From Medicago truncatula (lineage: Eukaryota > Streptophyta > Magnoliopsida > Fabales > Fabaceae), in contig NC_053045.1 of assembly GCF_003473485.1 (NCBI RefSeq), positions 44,682,494-44,746,493 on the forward strand: DNA of 64,000 nt, in the 5' to 3' direction. The position numbers and the translations under genes were made by a program. This document shows, piece after piece, positions 35,701 through 48,334 of this stretch. Within the stretch, counting starts at the first letter, position 1. Each line of letters opens with the position of its first letter. Under the pieces are notes generated by a model. That model did not search any database and was not told the DNA's origin. It saw nothing but the letters and a program-made list of their open reading frames with translations.

Positions 35701-38700
35701 CAGGGTTTAATGGCAAAATTTAGATTCTTTTTATCCCCTTTTTCAGATATAGAAATTTGATTCTTTTTATCCCCTTTTTCAGATATAGAAAGATTACAAC
35801 AATACTGGAGATATGTTTTAGAAAAGAAGGATCGGAAATCATCATAAAAAAAGCAATACAACATGGGAGAAAAAATCAGGTAAAAAATAAACTCAAAAAA
35901 GCACAAAGGAATAGCACAAGCACGTCCAACATGAAATGAGTTGGTAAAGGTCTCTAGTAAATTTTTCTAATTTTTGTATGAATTGTGTAAATATAGACTG
36001 GTGTGGAATATCCACCATGTAGTAACACAACATGCACATATTTCTAATTTTAAATTTTATTTAAAGTGGGGGATATGCTTAAATCCTCGCCAAACTAGTC
36101 TAAAACATGATAGTACCTTGAACTCCCAAAGGAACTGTCTCAACTGCCAGCACTTTTTTTGACTCAGCAGGGACAAAACCTGTATCCAAAAGTAGTTTAG
36201 AGATTGAAAACAATATCAAGGTGCCACAATAAATAAATCAATGCAAGATGAAAATGTGCACCTTTTAACTGCAAAGGCTTCATAACAAATCCCAAAATAG
36301 CAAATGGAAGCATCAAGACAGCCTCCACCCAAAACGCATAACGCCAACCAAAATGACTTCCAACCTGTTTATGAACAATGAAAGGATAAAATCAAAGGAA
36401 AGTTCAAAAACAAGTAAAAAAATATGATAAGGGAGGAAAAAAATTCCATAAGTTTATTGTAACAAGCTATATACTCCTACTCTTTTAATTACCTCCCCTG
36501 TTTAAGATATTTCTTATCTGAAACGAATTTTACTTCTTCAGTTTTCAAAAGATTGAAAGAGAAATATTAAACTGACATCATATTTTTCTTTTTTATCTTT
36601 CCTTACTACTCGAAATAAAATAATGGTATTAAAACTAAATGAAAAACTTACCACTCCACCATATACATAGCCAATTGCATATCCCCCTGGTATACACATG
36701 TAAAATATAGAAAGCCACACTGTTTTCTGATACATACACCAATATAAGAAGGTTAGAACCATAAAGAAAATAGGCAGCAATTCCAATACCATATAATATA
36801 AAATATTCCAACTGTCAAGAAGGTAAGAAAACATCAGTCAGTGTTGACAGATTATATCTGCAAACCATTGAAATGTTGAATAGAAGCAAACTAATCTAAA
36901 CTCACTTAGACCAAATTTCCATAGTGATTTGAGTTATAATACTCAGCATTAATAATGCTTAATAGAATTGAATAAAACTAAAACAGTTGAGTCAGTTTAT
37001 TAATATACAGTGACAATTTACGAATTAAAACAAATATTTCTGAATTATGTCCAAAATGCAATTATACCAAAGCAAATAGCATCACAATCTAAAAGGTATC
37101 AATGACCCAGTGAAGGTATCATAATTAACATCAAACTCGTTGAAGCTTCAACTGACCCAAAATCCCACAAAATGATTGCTTCTTGGTTTAATTAAAATAT
37201 GAGGCCTAAATATGAGCACAATAGACGACGGAAACAATCTTCAAGTCAGAAAGCATGAGACAGTTTTTAGGGAAAGTAACAAACCTGTGAAGCTGGGGCG
37301 TTATCATCAATGAAAGGTGCTGCAAGACTTATAAATGAAGCCTCGCCAACACCAACGAGCCTAGAGAGAATAAGAAAAAAATAAGGGAAAAAATAAGAAT
37401 ATCAGATGGTTCTTACACTTTGAACTATTATGTAAGTAGTCAATATTAAAACCATAAAACTTGAGAAATAATCGGAGAAAACACTTACATGCGACAGACT
37501 GTAATGGACCAGAAATTGAAAGAAAGACCACAGCATAAGGTTGCAACAGTCCAAACTGACAATCCAACTCCAATAAGTCTAAAGGGGTTTACACTGCAAA
37601 ATATAGGAATGATGTAAATATTAACATATTTTATAATATAGATCACATAAATGGTATGTGCATGTACTAGAAAGAGAAGGTCCAAAGTTCTCAGTATTGG
37701 GTTATTACAATTTGTATAGATGCTTAAATTTTATAAAAAGTAGGGCGGAATAAAATGATAAGGCATTCTTATCAGTGTAAGATGAAAATCATGCTGAAGA
37801 ATATTTCTTTCTTCAACCACTCTTAATACTCATATCAATGATACTAGTATTGCTTTGTTTGTGAATCAAGGACATATTGGATTTCAATATGATAGACCGA
37901 TTGTTGTTTAAAGCATGCTTAGATTTCAGAAGTTTCATAATTGCATTCATTGAAAACATACCTAGCATTAAGAAGTCAAATAATTAAGATAAATAAAGCA
38001 CAGAGAACCCAATGAGCCACATAGTAGTCATTGATTCACACGTTCAAGGTATTTATTTAAGGTATCATCGTGGGACTATGTAACAGTTATTTCAACATAA
38101 ACAGTCGTTAGTTACCTCTTTGAAAGAGATGCAAATATTGGAGAAGCTATAAGAAGTCCAACCATAAAAGCAGATGAAAGAACTCCATCTTGAAAATTGG
38201 TCAAGTTAAAATCCCCCCTACACGGAAGTACAAAACAATATTGTCAAGAAATACTACTACAAAGTTCTGAAAATTTAGTTCTTCATATATTACAGTACAC
38301 TATCATGGTATGAAACACAAGGAAAAGCTCATACAGGCAAAAACAATAGCTATCTTGCAGAAAATAAATTGAATTATCTATCTATGTCTTTAATGCTTCT
38401 TTTCTTGCGAAGCATACATTAAGCCATAAATTGAACTATCTATCTATGTCTTTAAATACAACAACAATTAAGCTTTATCCCACTAAGTGGGGTCGTCTAC
38501 ATGGATCAAATTATGCGATATTGTTCAATCATAAACCATATATTGGTTCAACTCACTAATCTGCAAGTATTTGCTAATAGTTTTTCTAGGACATCCTTTG
38601 CATTTCATGATCTTACTATCCTTCATTTGATCTACTCTCCTTACTACCGAATCTATAGGTTTTCTCTCTACATGCCCAAAAGGGGGCATTTATCACCAAA

Positions 38701-39509
38701 ATTTCAATCTCAATTCCCTTCTTCCTTTAAATTAGTAACTTAATTAAATATTGCCAAGATTGCTTTTCTATTTAACAGGTTGCTTTTCTGTTTTAAATTC
38801 TGTGAAACAAAAAACATAAACCATGACAATTTAAAATATTAACCTAAACTTATTCAATAATAATAATAATAATAATTAAATAAAAAGAACATAGTATATA
38901 GTGTTAATTAATTAGAGTTTTTTTTAAAAGTTCATTAATTAGAGTTAAACTTACTGAATTCCTGTTCCAGACTTGCAGATACCATCAGTGCAAGTCCCAC
39001 GATGTCCATTAACACCATTGCTAGCTATTGCTCCTCGGTCCAAATAGTTCAACATGTTAATCACACAAAATATAGCCAGTAATCTACACAACATCATAAA
39101 AAAAAAAAAACATTAATATTTTTCAAAATACATAAAAGCATCAATTTTTAAATTCCAGTTAATTATAACCTACATTAGTCAAATACCAATCATCAACAAC
39201 ATTCAAAAAAGCCCCAAAACCAATAAAATAAAATTAGGGAAAACAAAAACAAACCCTCAAGAATAAATACCCAAATAAAAAAAATCAAAATTTCCTTGCT
39301 TTTCAATGTTTTTTTATTCAAAACGGATCTATCAACAAAAAAGGGGGTGAAAAGAGAAATTACCTTTTAGGTGTAAACCAAGAAGTTGCAGGAATCATGG
39401 TGGACTTGGGGAGCATGTTTGGTTCCACAGAAGAAGGAACAGGGTTAGGTGTTGAAGAAGAAGAAGTTGTTGTTGCAGGTTTCGGTTCATCTTCAGACTT
39501 TTGTGCCAT
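32712..39509 (-). CDS. Spinster-like major facilitator superfamily transporter, 16 exons
   Basis: Membrane transporter of the Spinster branch of the MFS (annotated in plants as probable sphingolipid transporter spinster homologues; substrate unproven). Exons on the minus strand: 39509-39364, 39083-38955, 38217-38116, 37593-37489, 37360-37285, 36726-36652, 36364-36262, 36179-36117, 35324-35279, 35013-34916, 34720-34644, 34481-34368, 34117-33998, 33288-33160, 33059-32981, 32839-32712. All introns are GT-AG and the frame closes to 529 residues. After a Ser/Pro-rich cytosolic N-terminus come family motifs LLAIFCVINMLNYLDRGAIA, NLTNFQDGVLSSAFMVGLLI and MLVGVGEASFISLAAPFIDD, then a hydrophilic central loop and a second half-bundle ending in AIWFIG. 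About 12 membrane helices are expected. The acidic tail carries PLLEE. The last coding segment is tandemly duplicated downstream. Confidence 0.93.
35719..35794. repeat. 36-bp tandem duplication in Spinster-like intron 8
   Basis: GATTCTTTTTATCCCCTTTT, then TCAGATATAGAAA, occurs twice in a row (from about 35723 and 35759). Intronic. Confidence 0.9.
38456..38720 (+). mobile_element. LINE (RTE-type) 3'-end fragment in Spinster-like intron 2
   Basis: ACAACAATTAAGCTTTATCC, then CACTAAGTGGGGTCGTCTAC and ATGGATC, is the widespread plant retroposon tail (consensus CAACAAC..GCCTTATCCCACTAAGTGGGGTCGGCTA). It is followed by diverged sequence such as TTTCTAGGACATCCTTTGCA. Assignment is from recognition of the consensus, and the far boundary is approximate. 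Confidence 0.65.
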
Positions 39510-40946
39510 TCCAATAATATATATTATTATAATAAAATAATAATAATAATAATGATAATATAGTTTGACAATGACACTTTAATTATTAATGAAGAATAGA
39601 AAATCGAGGTTGAAGGTAACAAAAGCAAGCCAGGTAGAAAGAAGAAGGTTTGTTGTTGTTGTTCTTCTTCTTCTTCTTTAACCCCCGCAGCTTCGAAACT
39701 CTCTTGTTCTTGTTGACAACGATGTTGGTGTCGTCAAAGTGACGAGGATGTTCGATGGATTATCCTTTATTTGGTTAATGTATGGAACAGAATTTTAGTT
39801 ACATAAATTCGCATATGATTAGGATTTGCTGTAACAGAGTCAGATTTCCTTCTTATATATTATTACTAGGATTTTCGGATTCATCCAATTAAATACACTA
39901 TGCTTGTGATTTGCCCAAAAATAACAAACTTAACTGTAAACTTGTGGTTTTTTTTCTTCTTTTATTTTAGCAGATATTAGGATCAGATAAGTTTTTTTTT
40001 TTTTTTTTTTTTTTGAGCTAATATCCTACTTACATAGGTATTTATGCATGCGCTTATCTCACTTATATGTAAGCTTTTGCTATTTTTTTTAGCTAAATCT
40101 TAGCTTGTGAGGTTTTGATTTTTGTTTTTTTTTCAAAACAAGTTTGTTACTTTTATCTTTTTCTAAATAACTTATCTTTTTTTTTTTTTGGTTACCATCT
40201 TTTGTTTGTTTAATCAAATCAAATATTTTTGCTTTGCACAAGTTGTTTTTTTTAATCTGATTAACGGTGGTGGCAGAGTTAAAAAAAGTTCGAGTGGACT
40301 ATTAAAATTAATTATAATATATAAACATAAATTAAAGTTGTAATAAACATTAAGTACGAAGTTGAGATAAAGGAGTTTGACCAAAAACTTACGGTGGATA
40401 CTTAAATAATTACAAATTTAATTACTATAAATTATGAATTTTTTTTTGTACAACTAAGATAATTTTCGGTTGACAGGACAATAAGCAGGAAATTTGAAAC
40501 CCATGCAAATTTTAAGGTTTATAAGTCTCCGCTAACATGTGAAGTATAAGCATCACAAAAATCACGTATGCCACTTTTGAAACCGCGGAAAACTATAACC
40601 ATTGAAAAATTGTTTAAAGTCTCACAATATAGACTTATAATTGAATTATATAAATTTTTCGGGTGGGCCACTACACTATTTTACGGGAATTTGGTTCAGC
40701 CGAAACCTAAAACCGACACAAAATTATATAAAATCTCGCAAAATAGACTTATGATCGTTAATTTTTTAATTTTTTTCGGATGGGCCGTGCCCACCTTACC
40801 TTAGCACATGAAGGGCTCGCCACTGCTGATCAATAAATTTGATCATAGTGTGGCATATGTAATAGTGATATTTATTTATTTAATCACATCAAAATTATGT
40901 ATGTTACAATGTTTAACTTACTTGTGCATTAAAATTAACCTATTAT
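39510..40946. other. Intergenic, Spinster-like promoter side and repeat debris
   Basis: Upstream of the Spinster-like gene: TAA-type microsatellite near 39526-39560, CTT repeats near 39663-39680 and a long poly-T at about 39991-40013. Around 40590-40800 a segment with internal repeats (AATATAGACTTAT / AAATAGACTTATGATC; TCGGGTGGGCCA / TCGGATGGGCCG) looks like a degraded transposon of unknown class. No gene. Confidence 0.4.
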
Positions 40947-41072
40947 CCCGTGAGTTTAGCTCAGTATATTGCATTTTATATGTAGGGGTTGGAGTTCGAA
41001 CTCCGGACACTCCATTTTTTCACAATTAAATTGTGTGAGTTCTAGTTACTGGATTACTTGACAAAAAAAAAA
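40947..41072 (+). mobile_element. tRNA-derived SINE
   Basis: A-box region GTGAGTTTAGCTCAGTATAT (compare tRNA TAGCTCAGTTGG) and B box GGAGTTCGAACTCC at about 40991-41004, then GTGTGAGTTCTAGTTACTGG and a poly-A tail at about 41063-41072. The order and spacing fit a plant SINE; the tail motif is one I associate with Medicago SINEs. Confidence 0.75.
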
Positions 41073-42971
41073 CTATTCATCAACATTTAAATCTTCAATT
41101 CATAAAATGATGGCAAAAATGAGAAAAAAAAAATATGATACAATATACTTTCTCCCTTCCTTCAAAAAAATATATACTTTCGTCGCAAATATAAAAAGAA
41201 AAAAAATATTTTAAGTCTTTTTAAGGGTTCTTTTCCGCTCTTTTTATTGCAGTAACGTAACATTTGAAAATTATGAACCGTATTTTTTTATGAAATTTTG
41301 ATTTTAATTAAAACTAAATATAAATATTTGTTTCTTTCAAATTATAACAAACCAGACTAACCATTATTATCTATTTCAATGAAACTAACATATAACAAAA
41401 AAATCTAAATTACTATTTTTTTAATGACACCAACAACAATCTTTATTATAGACAAAGTTGTTTAAGATTATAATTGGGATAATAAAAAATTAAGTATAGA
41501 TATACTCATCTAGTTTGTTACACTTTTTAAAAAATAAAAGAAAATATATTGGACATATATATATATATATACTCAAAGCGTGTTTTTTTTATTAACTCAA
41601 ATATATTATGACATAGTTATTTAGTGGCAAATATATTGATTTGATTAGACATTTGTAAGATTTAGTTGTTTAGTACTAGACATATTCGCGTGCTTTAGGC
41701 CTTCATGAGATTTTGCCTGTTTAGTATTAGGGTTATAGGTGTTGCTAGACCTTCATGTAAAATATGCTTTTATATAGACTTTTAGGCTTCAGCGGACCTT
41801 TAAAAAATGTCAGATTAGACCTGAAAAATGAGTCTATGACAGATAATAGGTCATGATCATGCCTATAGTTTTTGAAGTAGGTCTTACAAAGTCCAACCTA
41901 GCCCGTTTCCACTCCTAATAGCAACCGACTAATTTGACGCGGGAGATACTTAAACAAACACTAGGAAATAGGAATCCTCGTTATCACACCTGATATTTGC
42001 TAGAGCCTTTGTACATCGATTAACATCGCATACGAATGATAAACTCTAATATCCCGGTCTAATCCTAACAAGCTTTGGATTTCCTAAATTATTCCGCACT
42101 GAAATTGATTTTGATGGCAACAGACTCACGTTTGGCGCACTTAACGTGCAAGCAAGCAAGCACTAGAAGGAATCTCCACATTTATACACATTAAAAAGTA
42201 TAAACGTCAATTCATTTTTTTAATACGCCACGATAAATTAGGAACTACCCCGCCAAGTTACTTGTAACCATGTCTCACATAATTTTAGAATTACTTTCTA
42301 CATCGACACGAGAAATGCTCGCATTCTAAGCCAACATGTGTTAGTGGAAGGTCTAAGTCTAACTACATAGTGCGTGAGCAAAAGGTCTAATCACATCCGT
42401 CTAGAAGTGTAAGTTTTGGGTTTGGTTTGATTTTTGGAGGAAAAACTTCACAAAAAAAAAATATGGGGTAGGTTCGATCTTAGTAATTTCTTTCACGAAA
42501 TCCAAACTAAACCGATGAAGAGCAATTTAGTATGGTTTCTCTAAAAAAAAAAAAAGCAATTCAGTATGGTTCAATCATATTGATATTTTTAAAATTTTTA
42601 AAAACCCGTTTAAAAAATATTTAAAAAACCTTTTTTCTTTCAATTGTTGTATATTCTTATTCCATTAAAACAATGGTAAGTTACAATGACCTCCCTTGAG
42701 TTCTCTTCAAACAACACAAACACTCCTTCTATATTCCAATCAAGCACTAACCTCCATAATTTAATTATACAAATGACAAGAATCTCCCGTCCAAGTTAAT
42801 ACCATTTGTCGTCTGTTAAAATGAAATCATCATCGGACTACTTCCCCTCCCTCATGGAGTCATCGATCTCACTAAAAGGGAAGTTGCAACGAATGTACAA
42901 CCCCATAATTGAAGTTACAGAAGATGAGTTAACATCCCTCTCAAGTATCAAAGCTCTATTTAAAAAGTTAA
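41073..42971. other. Transposon-rich intergenic region
   Basis: No gene recognised. At about 41600-41925 there is a stretch of the common plant repeat type built on phrases such as AGGTCTTACAAAGTCCAACC, then TAGCCCGTTTCCACTCC, and repeated AGACCTTCATG, probably a degraded non-autonomous DNA element. A short AT run lies near 41556-41572. A frame at 42821-42990 has no recognisable domain. Confidence 0.4.
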
Positions 42972-43206
42972 ATTATATATTTGGTCCTTTTATTATTTGT
43001 GTGGTTTCACTTTGATCCCTTAACTATTTTTTATTTCATTTTAGTCCGTTACCTTTAAGATCACAACTTTTTCTTAAAAAAAAAAATAATAACGAAAATG
43101 ACCAAACATGATTAACATAAGTAAAGTTAAAGGACCGTAATGAAACAAAAAAATAGTTATGATTTTAAAGAGAAACTACAAAATTAGTTAATGATCAAAT
43201 ATGACT
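42972..43206. mobile_element. Degraded MITE-like element
   Basis: Left end TATATTTGGTCCTTTTATTA; right end contains TTAATGATCAAATATGACT, which mirrors it with mismatches. Inner phrases also pair (CACTTTGATCCCTTAAC, GTCCGTTACCTTTAA against TTAAAGGACCGTAATGAAAC). Non-coding. Confidence 0.5.
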
Positions 43207-44168
43207 ATATTCAAGTCTTTGGACTAGTCATGCCTCCAAGCGCCAAAATCATTGATTGTATTTGCACCGGATCGAAGTTGATCTAACAATTTGAACTAAA
43301 AAGACAAGAAATACAAACAATGCCGCATAAAGACAACAAACAAAACAATGCCGCACTAAGACGACGAAATCACAAAAGAAAAAACCAAATATATATGAAA
43401 ATCACTTATTTAAATAAAAAGGAATGAGAGAAAGGATTTAGAGGGTAAGTTAGGGTAAAAAATTGACCATAAACTACCCTCTTTACCGGATGAATGGGAA
43501 TAAAATAGGTTTTAGACGGCGACGGCTCCCAAAAGAGAAATCAATGTTAATATTTTTCACACATATTTTCCATTTTGTTCCCTATTTACATTTTTGTCTA
43601 TCCCCATGTAATAATGTATTTAAGATAAAATGGGAAATGTTTCCCATCATAGAGAAAAGAAAAAGAAGACAATTTTAAAGATAAGACGGAGATTTCAATG
43701 ACGTATCCTTTTCCACTACTCATCAATCATCATTAGAGAAAAAAAGGAAAAAATACGTCAAAATAGTTCGATGTGATGTGATATTTGTGTGTTCAACTTT
43801 CAATTTTTTTTGTTCTTGAAAGAACTGCAAAAATTATCGTATATTTTTTAGTTCATTTTCATTTTTCATTATCCGTAAGATTCTTCCTCAAAACAACTTG
43901 TGATTGTTAGATTCTCTCGATTCTCAACCACCAACCGCACTCTCTAAACCAAAAAGTACCTCCCAAACGTTCAAATTTCAACCTTAACCTAAAACGGTTT
44001 GCATTATTTTACTTCTTCGTTAACAAATAATTTTTTTTATGAGTAACTGATATAATTATTCTTTCAAAAATTATTATTATTATTCTAATGACAAAATTAT
44101 GCGGAGTATTGAAAAATGTTTGACTTGTATTATTGAAAACAAAATTTCCGTCAGTTTCTTAACCAATA
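43207..44168. other. Intergenic, nothing recognised
   Basis: AT-rich DNA between two MITE-like elements. No coding, RNA or repeat assignment made. Confidence 0.4.
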
Positions 44169-44443
44169 CTCCTTCTGTTTTAAAATGAGTGTCGTTTTAC
44201 TAATTGCACACAGATTAAGGAATGAAATGAAATAATCATTAGACATAACACTTTTACTAAACTGTCCTTAGTTTATATGAAAAAGACAAACTTAAAGTTG
44301 TATTGAAAATTGTGTGAGAAAAAAGTTGGAGTGAGGTTAAAGTTGGAAGAAAAAAATTAAAGTTGTATTGCAAATGTAAAATAACATACATTTTAAAACA
44401 ATATTTTTTAGCTAAAGCGACACTCATTTTGAAACGGATGAAG
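44169..44443. mobile_element. Stowaway-like MITE, 275 bp
   Basis: Left end CTCCTTCTGTTTTAAAATGA plus GTGTCG; right end CGACACTCATTTTGAAACGG plus ATGAAG, its inverted counterpart with few mismatches. TA flanks both ends (44167-44168 and 44444-44445). CTCC.CGT-type termini and a TA duplication define Stowaway elements. Non-coding. Confidence 0.85.
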
Positions 44444-45329
44444 TAATATTTTAAAAAACACTAACAAGTTGACTATTTTTTAAAGAAACTGGTACTAATA
44501 AGGTTGACTGAATTGAGAAAAAATGTCAACTCATCCAAAAAGTTATTATTACTACATTAAAAACATTAAAAATTACACTACATTAAATCCCAGTAAAAAA
44601 TAAATAATCATTGCATTAAATTAAATAATGAATATTTGACGGTTTGTGTCTCATATACTTGTTCTCGTATTTACACGTCCAAATCCTTAGATTAGATCTC
44701 TTCACCACCCAACACAACACAACATAAGACAAGACAACAATGTTTTTGTTTATCCCATTTTCTCACGACATTGCCACCAACCAGTTACTCTAGATTGGTG
44801 TTTCAACTTTTCAACTTTCATGTTTGAATCAATACTTCTAACAAAAGGGTACATTTCAACTTTATATACTTCTTTCTTCCTCATACATACATTTCTGCAT
44901 TTTTTTTTGTCTCACCCCTTTGGTTTTTGTTGCAGTTATTTTGAAAAACCGGTATTGCTTCTTCTCATTGCATGTGTGAATTTCTTAACCAATTTGATAC
45001 TGCTCATGCAATATCATTCAAGAGAATCAAGACCTTCTGTAAATTGCTAATGTAAGTATACTTGATAAGTAGGAGTTATTTGTGTTGAGTTTGATGGGAT
45101 TTTGTTATAGTGTTTGGATTTTATTCATTATTAATTTTTATTTTCTTGAAGGAACCGTTACTGTTACTGTTATTATTATTTTGATTATATTTTTGTGGAA
45201 ATTTATTTTATCTACAATTGTTATGTGTTTTTGTTTTATGCATTGTTTCAAAACTGCTGAATCTTGTCCAAGATCCTTCAGCATATAATTGTCTTTTTCT
45301 GCCGTAAATCTGACAAGTTTCAATGTACA

Positions 45330-45364
<35 letters not shown>

Positions 45365-45699
45365 CAGGTTGATTGATATTCAATTGCCAAATGTTATAAT
45401 TTTTGTTTTTGTCTTTCAGTGCTTTAATCAAATTTTCGTACATATTCACAGCTCTTGATAAAAAAATAGATTTAGGGTTCCCTGGATCTGAATGGTACCG
45501 GTGAGGATAGATTAAGTGAGTTCATTGGTTATTGGGATTTTGCTTCTGATTAACAAATCTAATTTACTTGTTTGTTTGTTTCAGTATAGGTGTGGACTAG
45601 ATTCTCCTTCAATCGGTAGGGATTTGCGTGTACCAAGTTCAATAAGCTTATTAGGTTTTGCTCCGAGAGCGGAGAAATAGAGCATCTAAATTATTTTAG
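44444..45699. other. Upstream region and leader of the epimerase gene
   Basis: Probable promoter and 5' leader of the downstream gene. A leader intron is plausible, with a donor GTAAGTATA at 45052 and an acceptor TTGTTTCAG at about 45584. Inside it is a GT microsatellite (45334-45362). The leader-intron call is inference from splice-site quality and position. Confidence 0.4.
45334..45362 (+). repeat. GT microsatellite
   Basis: A run of GT dinucleotides, about 14 units, within the probable 5' leader intron of the epimerase gene. Confidence 0.9.
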
Positions 45700-48334
45700 A
45701 TGGGGCATTCGGCAGCTGTGTGGGACTTCAGAGCAGCAACTGAATTTACAAAGGACTGGAATGGAATCGATCAAGTTGTACTTCGGACCCCACAAGGCGC
45801 TTCGGCACGGGTTAGAACTTGTTGATCGATTTATCTGCATCGGTTTTAACATTTGATGAAATCATGATTTTATCATTCAATATCAATACATTATAAGGAA
45901 AACCTGGTTTGTAAATTATATTTCTAGTTTGAGAATATATAATCGAGGTGGTATTGTGATTAGCTGTCTTTTCTTGCAATTAGGTAAGCTTACATGGAGC
46001 GCAGGTCACTTCATGGCGTAATGAGCAGGGGGAAGAACTGCTATTCACAAGCTGCAAGGTGTGTCTTTGAATTTTGATTAAAAAGTATTTTTAGTTTTAG
46101 ATGATATGGATTTGTTTACTGTCGGTGCTACTCAGGAAAATTTATGTCAACGTTTCATCATCCTATTATAAAAAATGAGTCGTCCGCGGATATTTATTGC
46201 ATAACATTGTAGATATCATGTGAACAACATTGCTTCTTATATAAATCAACTACAAATTTCCGTAGAAATGGAATGAGTTCAGTGATTGATGAGTCATAGT
46301 CTTCTACATTGTTAATTAATCATATCAGTGCAAAAAAAATATGAGGGAAGAAAAGGTCTACTGGTGTTTTTTTTCATTCTTATCATGTTAAATATAGCAA
46401 TTGCTCGATATAGACATGCGAAAGTGTGAATGGCATTCAACCAACAGAGTCAGATATTAATTCAGCGAAAACTCTGACAGGATATGGAAATATAGAATTT
46501 TAACCAATATTTCTTTGTAATGAGGCAAAACGTAATTTTATTACTTTCTCTTATTTGCAATTGTAGACACTTTCGAAGGCGCCAAAAGCAATACGAGGAG
46601 GAATTCCAATATGTTTTCCACAGGTATAACTAATTACTACTATTTTGAATATTCAGTCTCAAATCTCAATAATTTTGGGCCTGTTTCATTTAGATTAAAG
46701 TAACATGCATAGCACATATATCTTAGACATAAACTTTCATAATAGTTTGGAAACTGTGGATCGCTGGAGCTGCATGGATTTGCAAGAAATAAAATGTGGG
46801 CAATTGACGAGAATCCTCCTCCTCTGCCTCCTAATGATTCCAGTGGAAAATCCTTTGTCGACCTGCTACTCAGATTATCTGAAGAAGATGTGAAGTGCTG
46901 GCCACATAGGTATTAACATGATTGCCATAAAACAATTGCTAGTGAATTATGATTCACTCAGTCCATTAACATGGAATGAAAATATATCTACTTTGAGTGA
47001 TTGTTCTTCTTTTCTGCCACTTTGGTTGTTTGAAGCTGACATGTATTTTACATTGCTTTCCCTATGTGTTGGAAGTAAATTCCAAACCACAAAAAGCTAA
47101 CAATTACCTTATTGTACCAGTTTTGAGTTCCGCCTTCGAGTGTCTCTTACAACAGATGGAGACCTAACCCTGATATCACGAGTGAGGAATATCAATGCCA
47201 AGCCATTTAGTTTCTCATTTGCATACCACACATACTTGTTGGTTTCTGACATAAGGTATGGATACTACTTTCTTGTACTTGACAATCATTTGTTTTTTTA
47301 GCGCAGAAGATGATGTCCATCCATCATTTTTCTTGTACATTACAAATTGACTGTTGGATTATTTTGCACTATCTATGTATGTATACTTCTTCAGGGTTTT
47401 ATTAATGATAATACTTGGTTTATTGATCTAAAAATCACTATACCTTCTCCCCGATAGTTTTGGAATATATAATTTTCTTCAAATATGATGATTGGACTTG
47501 TTAAAAATTCTGTATAGTGAGATAAGGGTTGAAGGTCTTGAGACACTTGATTACCTGGACAACCTTTCCCAAAAAGCACGAGTTACAGAACAAGGAGATG
47601 CTGTAACATTTGAATCCGAGGTAAATCTTGTGGGTTCCATTTATGATTATATCATATACATATTCAATGTTCCACGATGCAAATTAAGCTATTATTTTTG
47701 GTTGTGGTAACTATATCTCTTCCGTCCTAGCCTATGAATAAAGAGGTTTTCAAAGTTGATCCTTTCTTCCGAGCAGGTGGATCGTGTTTATCTTAGCTCC
47801 CCAAACATAATCGCAGTTCTAGATCATGAGAGGAAACGAACATATATTATAAGAAAGGAAGGTCTCCCTGATGTTGGTAAGCTATTTACTATATTTAGCT
47901 ACTAAAAAGTTCGCAACTCATATCATATGACAAAAGAAGCTGAACACAGTCTCTTTAGTTCCCCCAATGAGATAAAAAAAACACAAATTTTCATAACTTG
48001 ACATCAAAGGCGAACAAGGTTTTAAATGTTTATAGAAAACCTATTCTGTTTAATCTATGGTATGTAGTTTTATGGTAATTTCCTTGATATTGGTGACAGG
48101 CTGACAGCTTTATTTCTTTGTGCAGCCGTGTGGAATCCATGGGAGAAGAAATCGAAGTCGATGGTGGACTTCGGTGATGAAGAGTACAAACAAATGCTTT
48201 GTGTAGATGGTGCAGTTATAGAGAAACCTGTGAACTTGAAGCCTGGAGAGGAGTGGACAGGGAGGATTCAACTCTCAGTTGTGCGATCAAGTTTTTGTAG
48301 TGACCGTCTAGGTCTCGACAGAAGTGGTATTTGA
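45700..48334 (+). CDS. Putative glucose-6-phosphate 1-epimerase (aldose 1-epimerase family), 8 coding exons
   Basis: Predicted to interconvert the alpha and beta anomers of glucose 6-phosphate. Exons: 45700-45810, 45984-46058, 46567-46623, 46746-46909, 47121-47255, 47518-47620, 47777-47876, 48126-48334, GT-AG throughout, giving 317 residues as usual for the YeaD-like group. Motifs: VSLHGAQVTSW near 38-48, AIRGGIPICFPQFG near 70, the histidine-bearing LELHGFAR (His91), FAYHTYL with the second catalytic-region histidine, VVWNPW-type AVWNPWEKKSKSMVDFGDEE, and the C-terminal MLCVDGAV, VNLKPGEEWTGRIQLSV. No transit peptide is apparent, so probably cytosolic. Enzyme specificity within the family is inferred, not shown. 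Confidence 0.93.

Noticed and set aside
40965-41004. tRNA gene suggested by A and B box sequences
   Set aside because: Flanking sequence does not fold into acceptor and anticodon stems, and a poly-A tail follows; it is a SINE.
45138-45449. Open frames over the GT microsatellite, encoding Thr-His or Val-Cys repeats
   Set aside because: Translation of a dinucleotide repeat inside a probable leader intron; not a protein.
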